DNA of 64,000 nt from Ensifer adhaerens (GTDB lineage Bacteria > Pseudomonadota > Alphaproteobacteria > Rhizobiales > Rhizobiaceae), in the NCBI RefSeq assembly GCF_020035535.1, contig NZ_CP083350.1:2862501-2926500 (forward strand), written 5' to 3'. Position numbers and translations under genes: made by a program. The notes under the pieces are model-generated. The model was not told the origin of the DNA and made no database searches. It was given only the letters and a program-made list of their open reading frames with translations. This document shows, one piece after another, positions 1 to 8,758 of the stretch; position 1 is the stretch's first letter; each line of letters starts with the position of its first letter.

Positions 1-306
1 ATCTTCGGACGCATCAGCGCCGCCGTCGTCGGCGAGGATTATCGGGGCTGCCCATTCCTCAACGCGGCCGCGGAATACCCGGACGCGAAGAGCCCCGTTC
101 GGCAAGCCATCAAGGCGCAGCGTGCTTGGTTTCACGCCGTATTCAGCAAACTGCTGGTGGCGGATGGCGACGCAGCCCCATCCGCCACTGCATCTTTGCT
201 GGTCGCACTATACGACGGCGTTCTCGAAACCGCATATCTGGATGATTCGGCGAGGATTCCCGCCTTGGTGGAGGAGGCGCTTGGAAGGCTTCTGGCCCAA
301 CGCTAA
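1..306 (+). CDS. TetR/AcrR family regulator, C-terminal part (5' end outside window)
   Basis: Frame 1 is open from the first base to the TAA at 304-306 and gives about 101 residues. The sequence GCPFLNAAAEYPD near residue 17 is the conserved start of the ligand-binding helices in one TetR/AcrR subgroup, followed by a typical helical C-terminus ending in LLAQR. The N-terminal HTH lies before the window, so neither operator nor target can be inferred. Assignment to TetR rests on this C-terminal motif only. Confidence 0.75.
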   Translation: MFGRISAAVVGEDYRGCPFLNAAAEYPDAKSPVRQAIKAQRAWFHAVFSKLLVADGDAAPSATASLLVALYDGVLETAYLDDSARIPALVEEALGRLLAQR

Positions 307-369
307 AGTCGAGCTGCGCGCGCCGGTGTTGTCTCGTGTGCCAGCCACACGAGCCCGTAGAGCACTGCA

Positions 370-400
370 ATGATGCGCCAGTGACTGCGCGTTGCATCAT
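370..400. other. Hairpin downstream of the tetR fragment
   Basis: ATGATGCGC at 370-378 pairs with GCGC at 387-390 and GCATCAT at 394-400, with a small internal bulge. It lies 64 bases after the TetR stop. There is no T-run behind it, so it could be a weak terminator or a decayed palindrome. Confidence 0.3.
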
Positions 401-480
401 CCCGTTGCGACGGAGGTACAAGATGGGCGCACTACACCGAACGGCGCAGTTCATCGAGGTGCCGGTTCTGAGTGACCGCG

Positions 481-681
481 CTACACCTTGGGCATGACGC
501 CCTTGTTGACGAGCCATGTCTCGAAGGTGCCCGGGCATCCTTCGTTGAGCCATCGTCCCCGATAGGAGAAACCGGGGGTGGTGCGCCCTGCGCCGACGAA
601 CCCGTCATCATAGCGGCCGACAGCTACAATTGCCTTGTGCATCTTTCCGGGATGCTTCTTCTTGGACTTTGAGAATTTCAC
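481..681 (-). CDS. Small basic hypothetical protein (66 aa)
   Basis: A GTG start at 679-681 is preceded by a good Shine-Dalgarno on the minus strand (AGGGGG, complement of 688-693, about 5 bases away). The product begins MKFSKSKKKHPGKMHKAIVA, is lysine-rich at the N-terminus and continues with Gly/Arg/Trp-rich sequence (GFSYRGRWLNEG). I do not recognise the family. The basic N-terminus suggests nucleic acid binding, but this is a guess. A longer ATG start at 744 exists but lacks a clear ribosome site. Confidence 0.4.
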   Translation of the reverse strand: MKFSKSKKKHPGKMHKAIVAVGRYDDGFVGAGRTTPGFSYRGRWLNEGCPGTFETWLVNKGVMPKV

Positions 682-846
682 TGGATGCCCCCTACGCACT
701 ACAACCGTGAAGTCATAGCGTCTCACAGTGCACGCGCCCGTCAAGGATTAGACGGGTGCGTAAATCGGGTTATCGAGTGGTGAGAATGTGGCGCCTGTTC
801 GATGGCTGCTGATGGAAGGCCGTCCCCCGACAGGCGTCGCTCGGCG

Positions 847-2541
847 CTATGGTCGCCCTGTCTCGACGACGCCTGAGTCATACACGATCTTGCCGCCGAG
901 CAGGGTCAGGACGGAGCGGACCGTATCGACCTCGTCCACCGGCATGGTCATGTAAGGTTTGTCAATCACGGCAAGATCGGCGAACTTGCCCGTGGACAGC
1001 GTGCCGCGGTCCTCTTCCGCAAAGCCGATCCAAGCGGCGTTGCGGGTATAGAGGCGAAGCGCATCCTCACGCGTCAACAACTGATCATCCGCCTTTTGCA
1101 CTGTGCCTCCGAGCGAACGCCCCGTCAGGTGATATTTTATCGCCTGCCAGACGCCGGCGACGCCGATGCGGGTAGAGTCGGTGCCACCGGCCACCATGAT
1201 CCCCTTGTCGATGGCGAGCCGCGTCGGTGGCGAAAGTGCAGCGACCGCGGCACCGTTCGCTTCCCTGATGGCAGGAGCCTCGAAATACGGCCCCATCTGG
1301 ACGGTGTAGGCGAGGCCCATCTTCTGCATTCGGTCGAGGGTTCGTTCCGATCCGGTGTTGAGGTGGGCGATCGACCACCTGAGGTCATTGAGCGGGTGCG
1401 TCTTGTGCACCTCCTCGAAGACGTCGAGGATCGCGCTCGCGGCATCATCGGTATAGGCATGGATCTCGACGGGGATGTGTCGTTCCGCAGCGAACAGCGC
1501 GACTTTCAGCAGTTCGTCGCGGGCTTCCTTGGGCGGCGCGAAACCCGGCCCCATCTGCACGCCGTCGTTCATCGCAAAGACCAGGGATTCCCCAATGCCG
1601 AGGAAGCTCAGCGTGCCGTCGTCGTGGACGGCGGGACGGAACGACATGATCTCGCGGAACCATTCAGCCTCTTTGCCGGGATGGGACGCCGGAATGCGGT
1701 AGCCGGCCCTCAGCGTCAGGCCGCCTTCGTCGCGGAGCGCGAAGAACGGTTCGTAGCCGGCCGCCGGCCCTGCGGAAGGGTCGATGAAGCCGGTAACCCC
1801 GGCTGCATTGAGATGCGAGAAGAACACCTTGAGGTTCGCCTTGCGCTCTTCCTTTCCAATCGCGCTGAGTTGTCCGAAGAGCACGTTGAACGAGCCGATG
1901 TTCCCGAAGAGCTTGCCCGTCGCGCGATTCTCGCCGTTGCGCTCAACTCTGACGCCGGGCGGTAGTTTCGGTGTGGGGCTGTCGAGCGCAAGCAGCTCGA
2001 TCCCCTTGATGTTCACGAGTGCGTAGTCATAGAGATATTGCACATAGGCCGGGGTGTCCGGCAGGGCCTTGTCGAGGTCGGCAAGCTCGGGCGGACGGCG
2101 CTCGGCGAACTGGTCCGGATGCCAGGAGCCGACGACCGCGACCCACTGGTCCCTGGCGCGATCCCGCGCCGCAGTCTTCAAGGCTTCGAGCGCGCTCGCA
2201 AGGCTCGTTTGGTCGTGCCAGTAGGTCTCGAAAGGATAGGTCTGGCCGCCGCGGATCGCATGGATATGCGTGTCGACAAGGCCGGGAATGACGGTGCGGC
2301 CGCCAAGGTCCAGGACCTCCGTGTCAGGCTGCACCAGCTTTTCGATTTCCTCGTCGCTGCCGACCGCCACGATGCGGCCATTGGCAATGGCAAGCGCTTC
2401 CGCCGCCGGCCGGACCTCGTCCATGGTGACGATGGTGCCGTTTCTGAGCACGAGGTCGGCACGATCGTTTGCCAATGACGGTTGCGTGAAAACGGCAAGC
2501 TGCGCCGCGGCGAGGCAGAAGGTCGAAAATCGGCGGATCAA
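847..2541 (-). CDS. Exported amidohydrolase family protein (YtcJ-like, amidohydrolase_3)
   Basis: Metal-dependent hydrolase of about 564 residues. The N-terminus (LIRRFSTFCLAAAQLAVFTQ, then PSLAND) reads as a signal peptide, so it probably acts in the periplasm. Next come the composite beta domain (DLVLRNGTIVTMDE) and the metal motif VIPGLVDTHIHA. Later blocks IPVEIHAYTDDAA and GGTDSTR fit the TIM-barrel metal and substrate sites of the YtcJ/N-substituted formamide deformylase group. TTG at 2541 is chosen because GAGGAG lies 6 bases upstream and the signal peptide starts there; the ATG at 2721 would add 60 residues with no targeting logic. It is divergent from the acyl-CoA-dehydrogenase/ETF genes. 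The hydrolysed amide is unknown. Confidence 0.82.
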   Translation of the reverse strand: MIRRFSTFCLAAAQLAVFTQPSLANDRADLVLRNGTIVTMDEVRPAAEALAIANGRIVAVGSDEEIEKLVQPDTEVLDLGGRTVIPGLVDTHIHAIRGGQTYPFETYWHDQTSLASALEALKTAARDRARDQWVAVVGSWHPDQFAERRPPELADLDKALPDTPAYVQYLYDYALVNIKGIELLALDSPTPKLPPGVRVERNGENRATGKLFGNIGSFNVLFGQLSAIGKEERKANLKVFFSHLNAAGVTGFIDPSAGPAAGYEPFFALRDEGGLTLRAGYRIPASHPGKEAEWFREIMSFRPAVHDDGTLSFLGIGESLVFAMNDGVQMGPGFAPPKEARDELLKVALFAAERHIPVEIHAYTDDAASAILDVFEEVHKTHPLNDLRWSIAHLNTGSERTLDRMQKMGLAYTVQMGPYFEAPAIREANGAAVAALSPPTRLAIDKGIMVAGGTDSTRIGVAGVWQAIKYHLTGRSLGGTVQKADDQLLTREDALRLYTRNAAWIGFAEEDRGTLSTGKFADLAVIDKPYMTMPVDEVDTVRSVLTLLGGKIVYDSGVVETGRP

Positions 2542-2961
2542 GGCACTCTCCTCAACAGGATCGTTGAAACCAACCTGGCGGATGGCGCGGGTGGTTCGCG
2601 TTGCATTCTCCGGCAGGTGCGGCGTCGGATGCTGGCCGAGCCGTCTTCGCCACGCCTGAGAAAGCGGGCCCAAAAAGATACGGACGCTACAAACCGGCGC
2701 TAGTTGCTGACATCGAGCCACAGTGCCTTAAAAATAGGACAATGATTTCGGGGAGTCCCGATCCAGACTGCGATGGCATGTGGAGCCGTTGAGGCGAAGT
2801 CCGGCGGTCAATTGCTTCCTATGGTGCGCAGAAAATCCACGTCGAATTGGACGATAGTCCACCAAAAGAGCACACTCGAACCTCATCTCCACGAGAGGGG
2901 CAAGCTACCAATCTGTCGGCAGGATGAGGAACCCGCCAGATCAGAACCAAGGGAGCGAGAA
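2542..2961. promoter_or_regulatory. Divergent intergenic region
   Basis: These 420 bases separate the minus-strand amidohydrolase from the plus-strand dehydrogenase and should hold both promoters. The reading frame of the dehydrogenase stays open back to 2773, but the extension (KSGGQLLPMVRRKST) does not look like family sequence and has no ribosome site. I found no convincing sigma-70 or sigma-54 boxes and no clear operator. Confidence 0.35.
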
Positions 2962-4206
2962 ATGATCCACGCCGATGACGGCTCACTGTCCCAGGAACAG
3001 CGAATGATGCGCGACAGCTGCCGCGCCTTCGTCGACGACGCGGTGACGCCCTTCATTCGATCGAACTGGCAGCGCGAATGGGACATGAGCCCGGGTGAGC
3101 GGCTGCCGCGCTCGATCCTGGAGGGTGCCGAAACGATCGGTGTCCGCACGCTCGGCGTGCCGGAAGCCTATGGCGGCGTCGATCTGGAGCGGGAGACGGA
3201 GGTTAGGACCTTCGCGCTGATCTCCGAGGAAATCGCCCGCGGCGACTCCGGCCTTGCCGACAAGCTGGTGCAGAACTGGAAGGTTTCGATCCTCCTGCGC
3301 GAATTCGCTCCGAAGCACCTGCAGGACAAGTGGTTCCCGCGCCTTCTGGCGGACCCGCAGTTCCTGCTGGCCCATTGCCTTACCGAGCCGCGCGGCGCTT
3401 CCGATCGTTGGCTCCCCTACAACGTGCCCGAGGCTGCGATGCACACGAAGGCGGTGCTCAAGGACGGCCATTGGGTGATCAACGGCCGCAAGCAGTTCAT
3501 CTCGAACGGCTTCGATGCGAGCCTCTACGTCGTTTATGCCAATACGGACTCCTCCGTCGGCATGCTGCAGGGAACCTCGAGTTTCCTCGTGCCGCGCGAC
3601 ACGCCCGGCCTGACGGTGACGAAATGCAACGAGACCATGGGCTGCCGTTTCATGAATAACGGGGAGCTGGTCTTCGAAGACTGCCGCGTGCCGGCGGATC
3701 ACCTTCTCGTCCAGAACACAGCCCTTGGCAGCGCCGGGCAGTATTTCCGGGCCGGCAAGATCATCCAGGCGGCCAAGAACCTCGGCGTCGGTGTCGCCTG
3801 CTTCGAGCGCACGGCCGACTATGTCCAGAACTATGTGCAGGGTGGGCGCATTCTCATCAAGCACCAGGCGGTGGCCCTGCGGCTCGCCGACATGGCGACA
3901 CGGATCGAGGCGGTGCGCGCATTGATCGAGCGGGCGTCGCGGGCCGTCGACGAGGGCCACCCGGACATGGATGTTCTCTGCAACATGGCCAAGGTCTACG
4001 CCTCGGAAGAGATCATGAAGGTTGCGACCCACGCGCTGGAACTGCATGGCGGCAACGGCGCAATGCTGGAGTTCGGCATCGAGAAGCTGTTCCGCGATGC
4101 TGCGATCTTCCTGCACATGGATGCGACCGTCGACGTCAGCCGGATGAAGATCATCAAGACCATGTTCCCGGCGACCGCCGGCAAATACGCAGGCCCTGAA
4201 AACTAG
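2962..4206 (+). CDS. Acyl-CoA dehydrogenase family flavoprotein
   Basis: Protein of 414 residues with the normal three-part fold: helical N-domain ([19 protein letters not shown]), beta-barrel with the FAD-contacting sequence [12 protein letters not shown] and later [13 protein letters not shown], and a C-terminal helical domain with [22 protein letters not shown]. The start at 2962 follows GGGAG. The usual catalytic Glu of the Y-E-G-T-x-E-I-x-R motif is replaced: the aligned stretch is [10 protein letters not shown] with Asp387. Asp at this place is known from nitroalkane oxidase, so the substrate may not be a standard acyl-CoA. Electrons should pass to the EtfBA and ETF-QO encoded downstream. 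Confidence 0.85.
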   Translation: MIHADDGSLSQEQRMMRDSCRAFVDDAVTPFIRSNWQREWDMSPGERLPRSILEGAETIGVRTLGVPEAYGGVDLERETEVRTFALISEEIARGDSGLADKLVQNWKVSILLREFAPKHLQDKWFPRLLADPQFLLAHCLTEPRGASDRWLPYNVPEAAMHTKAVLKDGHWVINGRKQFISNGFDASLYVVYANTDSSVGMLQGTSSFLVPRDTPGLTVTKCNETMGCRFMNNGELVFEDCRVPADHLLVQNTALGSAGQYFRAGKIIQAAKNLGVGVACFERTADYVQNYVQGGRILIKHQAVALRLADMATRIEAVRALIERASRAVDEGHPDMDVLCNMAKVYASEEIMKVATHALELHGGNGAMLEFGIEKLFRDAAIFLHMDATVDVSRMKIIKTMFPATAGKYAGPEN

Positions 4207-4244
4207 GGCCTGCCGGAGGAGATGGCGGGCTCGGGAGGACGAAG

Positions 4245-4997
4245 ATGAAGATACTGGTCGCGATAAAGCGCGTTGCCGATCCGAACGTGAAGGTGAGGCT
4301 ACGGTCCGATGGCAGCGGTCTCGACCTTGCCGCCATCAAGATGACGATGAACCCGTTCGACGAGATCGCGGTCGAAGAGGCGGTCCGCCTCAGGGAGGCG
4401 GGCATCGCCTCGGAGGTGGTCGTCGTTTCGGTCGGCCCCGAAAAGGCGGCGGAGACATTGCGGACCGCGCTCGCGATGGGGGCTGATCGCGGCCTCCTTG
4501 TCAGGACGGAGGCGACGACCGAACCTCTCGCCGTCGCCAAAGTGCTGAGCGCCGTCGCCGGCGAAGAACAGCCGGCTCTGATCCTTCTTGGGAAGCAGGC
4601 CGTCGACGATGATTGCAATCAAACCGGACAGATGCTGGCGGCAAAACTCGGCTGGCCGCAGGCGACCTTTGCCTCGCAGCTCACCGTCGATGGCGATCGC
4701 GCCACCGTTGTTCGCGAGGTCGACGGCGGATTGCAGACGATCGCGCTCGCCTTGCCGGCGATCGTGACGGCGGATCTGCGCCTGAACGAGCCGCGCTATG
4801 CGTCGCTGCCGAACATCATGAAGGCCAAGAAGAAGCCGTTGGAGCAAAAGCAGCCCTCGGACTACGGCTTGGTTATCGAAGAGCGCCTGGAGGTCGTCCG
4901 CCTCGAAGAGCCGCCGACAAGGGCCGCCGGCATCAAGGTGAAATCGGTGGCGGAGCTTGTCGAACGACTGAAAACGGAAGCGGGAGTACTGGCATGA
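4245..4997 (+). CDS. etfB: Electron transfer flavoprotein, beta subunit
   Basis: 250 residues, the normal EtfB length. It starts [20 protein letters not shown] and contains [17 protein letters not shown] and [20 protein letters not shown], the AMP-binding core of EtfB. Its C-terminus carries the recognition-loop and arm region ([16 protein letters not shown]) that docks partner dehydrogenases. A strong GGGAGGA lies upstream. Its stop overlaps the etfA start (ATGA at 4994-4997), so the two subunits are translationally coupled. It lies 38 bases after the dehydrogenase, which is the likely electron donor. Confidence 0.93.
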   Translation: MKILVAIKRVADPNVKVRLRSDGSGLDLAAIKMTMNPFDEIAVEEAVRLREAGIASEVVVVSVGPEKAAETLRTALAMGADRGLLVRTEATTEPLAVAKVLSAVAGEEQPALILLGKQAVDDDCNQTGQMLAAKLGWPQATFASQLTVDGDRATVVREVDGGLQTIALALPAIVTADLRLNEPRYASLPNIMKAKKKPLEQKQPSDYGLVIEERLEVVRLEEPPTRAAGIKVKSVAELVERLKTEAGVLA

Positions 4998-5935
4998 GCG
5001 TGCTTGTCTTGGCCGAACACGGCAATGCGCAACTGGACGAGGCAACGGCAAGGGCGGTCAGCGCCGCCCTTGGCCTCGGCAACGACATCCATGTGCTGGT
5101 CGCAGGTAAGGGGTGTCATGACGCAGCCCGGGCTGCCGCCCGCCTCGACGGCATCGCCAAGGTCCTGGTCGCGGATGGGGAAAGCCTTGCCAACCAGCTC
5201 GCCGAGTCGCTTGCCGACGTGATCGTCGCCTTGTCGGGCAATTACGACGCCATTGTCGCGGCATCCACCTCGACCGGCAAGAACGTGATGCCGCGTGTCG
5301 CGGCACTGCTCGATGTCATGCAGATCTCGGACGTGATCGGGATCGGCGGTCCCGACCTGTTTCGCCGTCCGATCTATGCCGGCAACATCGTGCAGACGGT
5401 GCGCTCGAAAGACCCGAAACGTGTCCTCACCATCCGGGCGTCGGCATTCCGACCGGTGGGCCAGAGTGAGGCGAAGCCAATCGAGACAGTCGACGTTAGC
5501 CCTGGCTCCTCCCGGTCGACATTCGTCGCCAATGCTGTCGCACTTTCGGAACGGCCCGAACTGACATCGGCGCGTATCGTCGTGTCCGGCGGGCGTGGCA
5601 TCGGCTCGGCCGATAATTTCGCGACGGTGCTCGCGCCGCTCGCCGACACGCTGGGGGCGGCATTGGGAGCGAGCCGCGCGGCCGTTGACGCCGGTTATGT
5701 GTCGAACGACCTTCAGGTCGGCCAGACCGGCAAGATCGTTGCGCCAGACCTCTACATCGCCTGCGGCATTTCCGGCGCGATCCAGCATCTGGCGGGGATG
5801 AAGGATTCGAAGGTGATCGTCGCGATCAACAAGGACGCGGAGGCGCCGATCTTCCAGGTTGCCGATTATGGTCTCGTCGCCGATCTCTTCGAGGCCGTTC
5901 CCGAGTTGAAAGGGACGCTCGCGAGCGCGACTTGA
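4994..5935 (+). CDS. etfA: Electron transfer flavoprotein, alpha subunit
   Basis: 313 residues. The N-terminal EtfA domain ([20 protein letters not shown]) is followed by the C-terminal FAD domain with [34 protein letters not shown] and [20 protein letters not shown], all hallmark EtfA blocks. ATG 4994 overlaps the etfB stop; the frame is open earlier but that is the shadow of etfB. With EtfB it carries electrons from the flavoprotein dehydrogenase to the membrane ETF:quinone oxidoreductase at 8759-10411. Confidence 0.93.
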   Translation: MSVLVLAEHGNAQLDEATARAVSAALGLGNDIHVLVAGKGCHDAARAAARLDGIAKVLVADGESLANQLAESLADVIVALSGNYDAIVAASTSTGKNVMPRVAALLDVMQISDVIGIGGPDLFRRPIYAGNIVQTVRSKDPKRVLTIRASAFRPVGQSEAKPIETVDVSPGSSRSTFVANAVALSERPELTSARIVVSGGRGIGSADNFATVLAPLADTLGAALGASRAAVDAGYVSNDLQVGQTGKIVAPDLYIACGISGAIQHLAGMKDSKVIVAINKDAEAPIFQVADYGLVADLFEAVPELKGTLASAT

Positions 5936-5974
5936 GCAGGTGGCATCGGCACTGAGGCAAACGGGGAGGACGAG

Positions 5975-6991
5975 ATGGTGACGACAGATGGGCAGCCGGG
6001 CGGCGATGCGGATCAGGACGTTGACGATACCCTGTCGGCGCCCTTTCGTTCCTACGCGCTCGAACGGGCCGATGCGCCCCGTTTCCATATCCGCCTGGTC
6101 GAAAAGACCCAAAGGCTCTATCCGGCCCACAAGCACGATTACTTCCAGATAGTCTATTTCATGACCGAAGCGCCGACGGCGCGCGTCGGTCTCAGATCCT
6201 ACAAGCCGCAGCCTGGCTCGGTTTATTTCATCGCGCCCATGACCCCGCATCAGATGCGGTTCAGCAGCGCGTCGCGGTCCGTCGTTATCTACTTCGACCT
6301 CGATTTCCTCCGGCCGGGCATCACGCGCTCTTATCCGATACAGGAACTGGTGCGCATCGCCCCCGAGCTCACGCCCTTCGCCTGGCAGGGGCACATCGAA
6401 TTCAACCTCGACGAAGTCCAGGCTGCGCGCGTCGAGGAGGCTTGCCGGGTGATGATCACTGAGCATGCCGAAGATCGAATCTGCACCGGGGAGATCATTC
6501 GCGCCGAGCTGACGCTGATGCTCGGCAGGATCTGCCGTGCCTATGAGGATCGTTTCGACGAATTGTCACCGGTGCTGCCGGCGATCGGCCGGGACAGCGG
6601 GCACATGCGCCGGATCTCCGATTTCATTGCCGAGAACTACCTGCGTTCGCCGACGCTCGATCAGGCGGCCGCCTATGCCAGGCTTTCCCGCAGCCGCCTG
6701 TGCGCGCTGTTGCGGCAGCACACGGGCACCAGCTTCAACGCGCTCATCCGCGAGATGCGCATCGATGACGCGCGCGAACGCCTGGTGCTGACCGACGAGC
6801 CGATCGGCCAGATCGCCTATGCCGTCGGCTACAACGACGAGAAGTATTTCCTGCGGGCGTTTCGAAAGTCGGTCGGAATGACGCCGACGGCCTATCGGGC
6901 GAAACGGTTGAGCGACCTCGCCGTGCCCGCGACGACGCGGCGCGGCCTCAGCGCGCAGGCCCCGGGCCTGATGCCAAGGAGCAGGAGCTAG
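5975..6991 (+). CDS. AraC family transcriptional regulator
   Basis: 338 residues. An N-terminal cupin-like sensor (about residues 25-130, KHDYFQIVYFMTEAP and GSVYFIAPMTPHQMRF) precedes a C-terminal double HTH with PTLDQAAAYARLSRSRLCAL and EPIGQIAYAVGYNDEKYFLR, ending GMTPTAYR as in AraC/XylS proteins. GGGGAGGA precedes the ATG. It lies between the etf genes and the aldehyde dehydrogenase on the same strand and is the obvious local regulator. The effector is unknown. Confidence 0.9.
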   Translation: MVTTDGQPGGDADQDVDDTLSAPFRSYALERADAPRFHIRLVEKTQRLYPAHKHDYFQIVYFMTEAPTARVGLRSYKPQPGSVYFIAPMTPHQMRFSSASRSVVIYFDLDFLRPGITRSYPIQELVRIAPELTPFAWQGHIEFNLDEVQAARVEEACRVMITEHAEDRICTGEIIRAELTLMLGRICRAYEDRFDELSPVLPAIGRDSGHMRRISDFIAENYLRSPTLDQAAAYARLSRSRLCALLRQHTGTSFNALIREMRIDDARERLVLTDEPIGQIAYAVGYNDEKYFLRAFRKSVGMTPTAYRAKRLSDLAVPATTRRGLSAQAPGLMPRSRS

Positions 6992-7008
6992 GCGTACACG
7001 AAACCAGC

Positions 7009-7027
7009 CGGACAACGGGATTGTCCG
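7009..7027. promoter_or_regulatory. Perfect palindrome upstream of the aldehyde dehydrogenase
   Basis: CGGACAA (7009-7015) and TTGTCCG (7021-7027) form a perfect 7-bp inverted repeat around a 5-base spacer, 18 bases after the araC stop and 72 bases before the next start. It could be an operator, or a short hairpin ending the araC transcript. AraC proteins usually bind direct repeats, which weakens the first reading. Confidence 0.35.
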
Positions 7028-7098
7028 ACGGACAGAGAAAAGCCTGACCGGGAGGCGGTCCGGCATGTGCGGTTGATTGCAAAATGAGAGGAGTAGCA

Positions 7099-8601
7099 AT
7101 GCTTAAGAATGTCGAGGATCAGGCGCGAGCGCCACTCCGGATGTCCGGCCTGTTCGTGGGCGGGGAATTTCTGGACGACGGCAGCGCCACCACGTTCAGC
7201 GTCGAGGAGCCGGCAACCGGGGCGACGATCGCGCATGTGACCAATGCATCGGAGACCGACGTCGACCAGGCAGTCAGAAGCGCCCGCGGCGCCTTCCCGG
7301 CCTGGCGCGACCGCTCTCCGCGCGAGCGCGGCCAGATCCTGCGCGAAGTCGCCGCCCATATCCGCAAGCACGTGGACGAACTTGCCGAGATCGAGGCGCG
7401 CGAAGTGGGCAAGCCACGTCGCGATGCGCTCCGCTTCGACGTGTCGTTCTGCCATGCCTGCTTTGACTATTTCGGCGGTCTCGCCGATACGATCCACGGA
7501 GAGATCCTCGACCAGGGTCCGATCGAGGCGCGCATCAACTACGAGCCCTATGGCGTGGTGGCCGCGATCCTGCCCTTCAACTGGCCGCCGATCCACTTTT
7601 CCAAGAAATGCGCGCCGGCACTCGCCGCCGGCAATACCGTTGTCATCAAGCCGGGCGAGCAGGCACCCTTGACGGTGCTGCGGCTGGTCGAACTCGCCAA
7701 CGAGATCTTGCCGCCGGGCGTTCTCAATGCTGTCGCTGGTTTGGCCTCCGGCCCGGCACTTGCCTCCCACCCGCTGGTTGAGCGCATCACCTTCACCGGG
7801 TCGACGATGACTGGCCGGCGCGTGCTGCAGTCGGCCGCGCAGAACCTCACCTATGCCACGATGGAACTGGGCGGCAAGAACGCACTGATCGTGCTTCCCG
7901 ATGCCGATCTCGACGTCGCGATCAACGTCGCGCTGGAAGGCATGTTCTACAATCAGGGTGAGGCCTGCACCTCGACGTCGCGCATCCTCGTGCACGATAG
8001 CCTCCATGATCAGTTCCTGGAGCGGTTCGCGCGGGCGACCGAGAAGCTCGTCGTCGGTGACGGGCTTGAACCGGCGACCGATATCGGCGCCATGGTCGAC
8101 GCGAAACACCGCGACAAGGTTCTCAGCTACCTCGATATCGCGCTGAAGGAGGGAGCCCGTCTCGTCACCCAGGGCAAGCTGCCGACCGACGAGCGTTTGA
8201 AGGACGGCTACTGGGTCGCACCGACGGTTCTTGCTGACGTTACACCCGACATGACCCCGGCGCGCGAAGAGATGTTTGGTCCAATCGCCAGCATCATGCG
8301 GTTTTCGACCGAGGAAGAGGCGATCCGCATCGCCAATGACAGTGAGTACGGTCTGACGGCGGCGATCTGCACGACCGACGAGGCCCATGCCGGTAAGATC
8401 GCAGCCAAGCTCGAAGCGGGCATGATCTTCGTCAACAACTACATGCGCCGGGCCTTCCTCGGCTCGCCCTTCGGCGGCCAGAAGGGAAGCGGCTTCGGTC
8501 GGGAAAATGCGGTGGAAACGCTGCGCGAGTTCACGCGCTCAAAGAACATCCGGTTTCCGTCGGGCCGGGGGAGCATCCCGACCTGGCCACCGAAGGACTG
8601 A
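7099..8601 (+). CDS. NAD(P)-dependent aldehyde dehydrogenase
   Basis: 500 residues, typical ALDH length. Visible are the Rossmann-region ILPFNWPPIHFSKKCAPALA and NTVVIKPGEQAP, the catalytic Glu256 in MELGGKN, the nucleophile Cys290 in NQGEACTSTSR, and the C-terminal PFGGQKGSGFGRENA. ATG 7099 follows GAGGAG at the right distance; an in-frame ATG at 7084 has no such site. It probably oxidises an aldehyde formed by the amidohydrolase/dehydrogenase pathway nearby to an acid. The substrate cannot be read from the sequence. Confidence 0.9.
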   Translation: MLKNVEDQARAPLRMSGLFVGGEFLDDGSATTFSVEEPATGATIAHVTNASETDVDQAVRSARGAFPAWRDRSPRERGQILREVAAHIRKHVDELAEIEAREVGKPRRDALRFDVSFCHACFDYFGGLADTIHGEILDQGPIEARINYEPYGVVAAILPFNWPPIHFSKKCAPALAAGNTVVIKPGEQAPLTVLRLVELANEILPPGVLNAVAGLASGPALASHPLVERITFTGSTMTGRRVLQSAAQNLTYATMELGGKNALIVLPDADLDVAINVALEGMFYNQGEACTSTSRILVHDSLHDQFLERFARATEKLVVGDGLEPATDIGAMVDAKHRDKVLSYLDIALKEGARLVTQGKLPTDERLKDGYWVAPTVLADVTPDMTPAREEMFGPIASIMRFSTEEEAIRIANDSEYGLTAAICTTDEAHAGKIAAKLEAGMIFVNNYMRRAFLGSPFGGQKGSGFGRENAVETLREFTRSKNIRFPSGRGSIPTWPPKD

Positions 8602-8758
8602 GTTCTTCCTGAACCAGATCTATTGAACCGAACCTCCAGCACGGTGACGACGCCCCCGTCTTCGGCTCGTCGCCGTGCAAACTTCTAGCGGTCCTCGGCG
8701 AGGGCGGCCGTCGCGTTCCGCGCGGCTCGCCTCAGTGGGGCCGCCAATTGATAGGCGC

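Noticed and set aside
2760..2830. Sigma-54 promoter before the dehydrogenase (TGGCAT and TTGCTT words)
   Set aside because: The GG and GC elements are not at the required 10-base separation.
2773..2961. Longer N-terminus of the acyl-CoA-dehydrogenase-like protein
   Set aside because: No ribosome site and no similarity to the family; the normal N-terminal helix begins at 2962.
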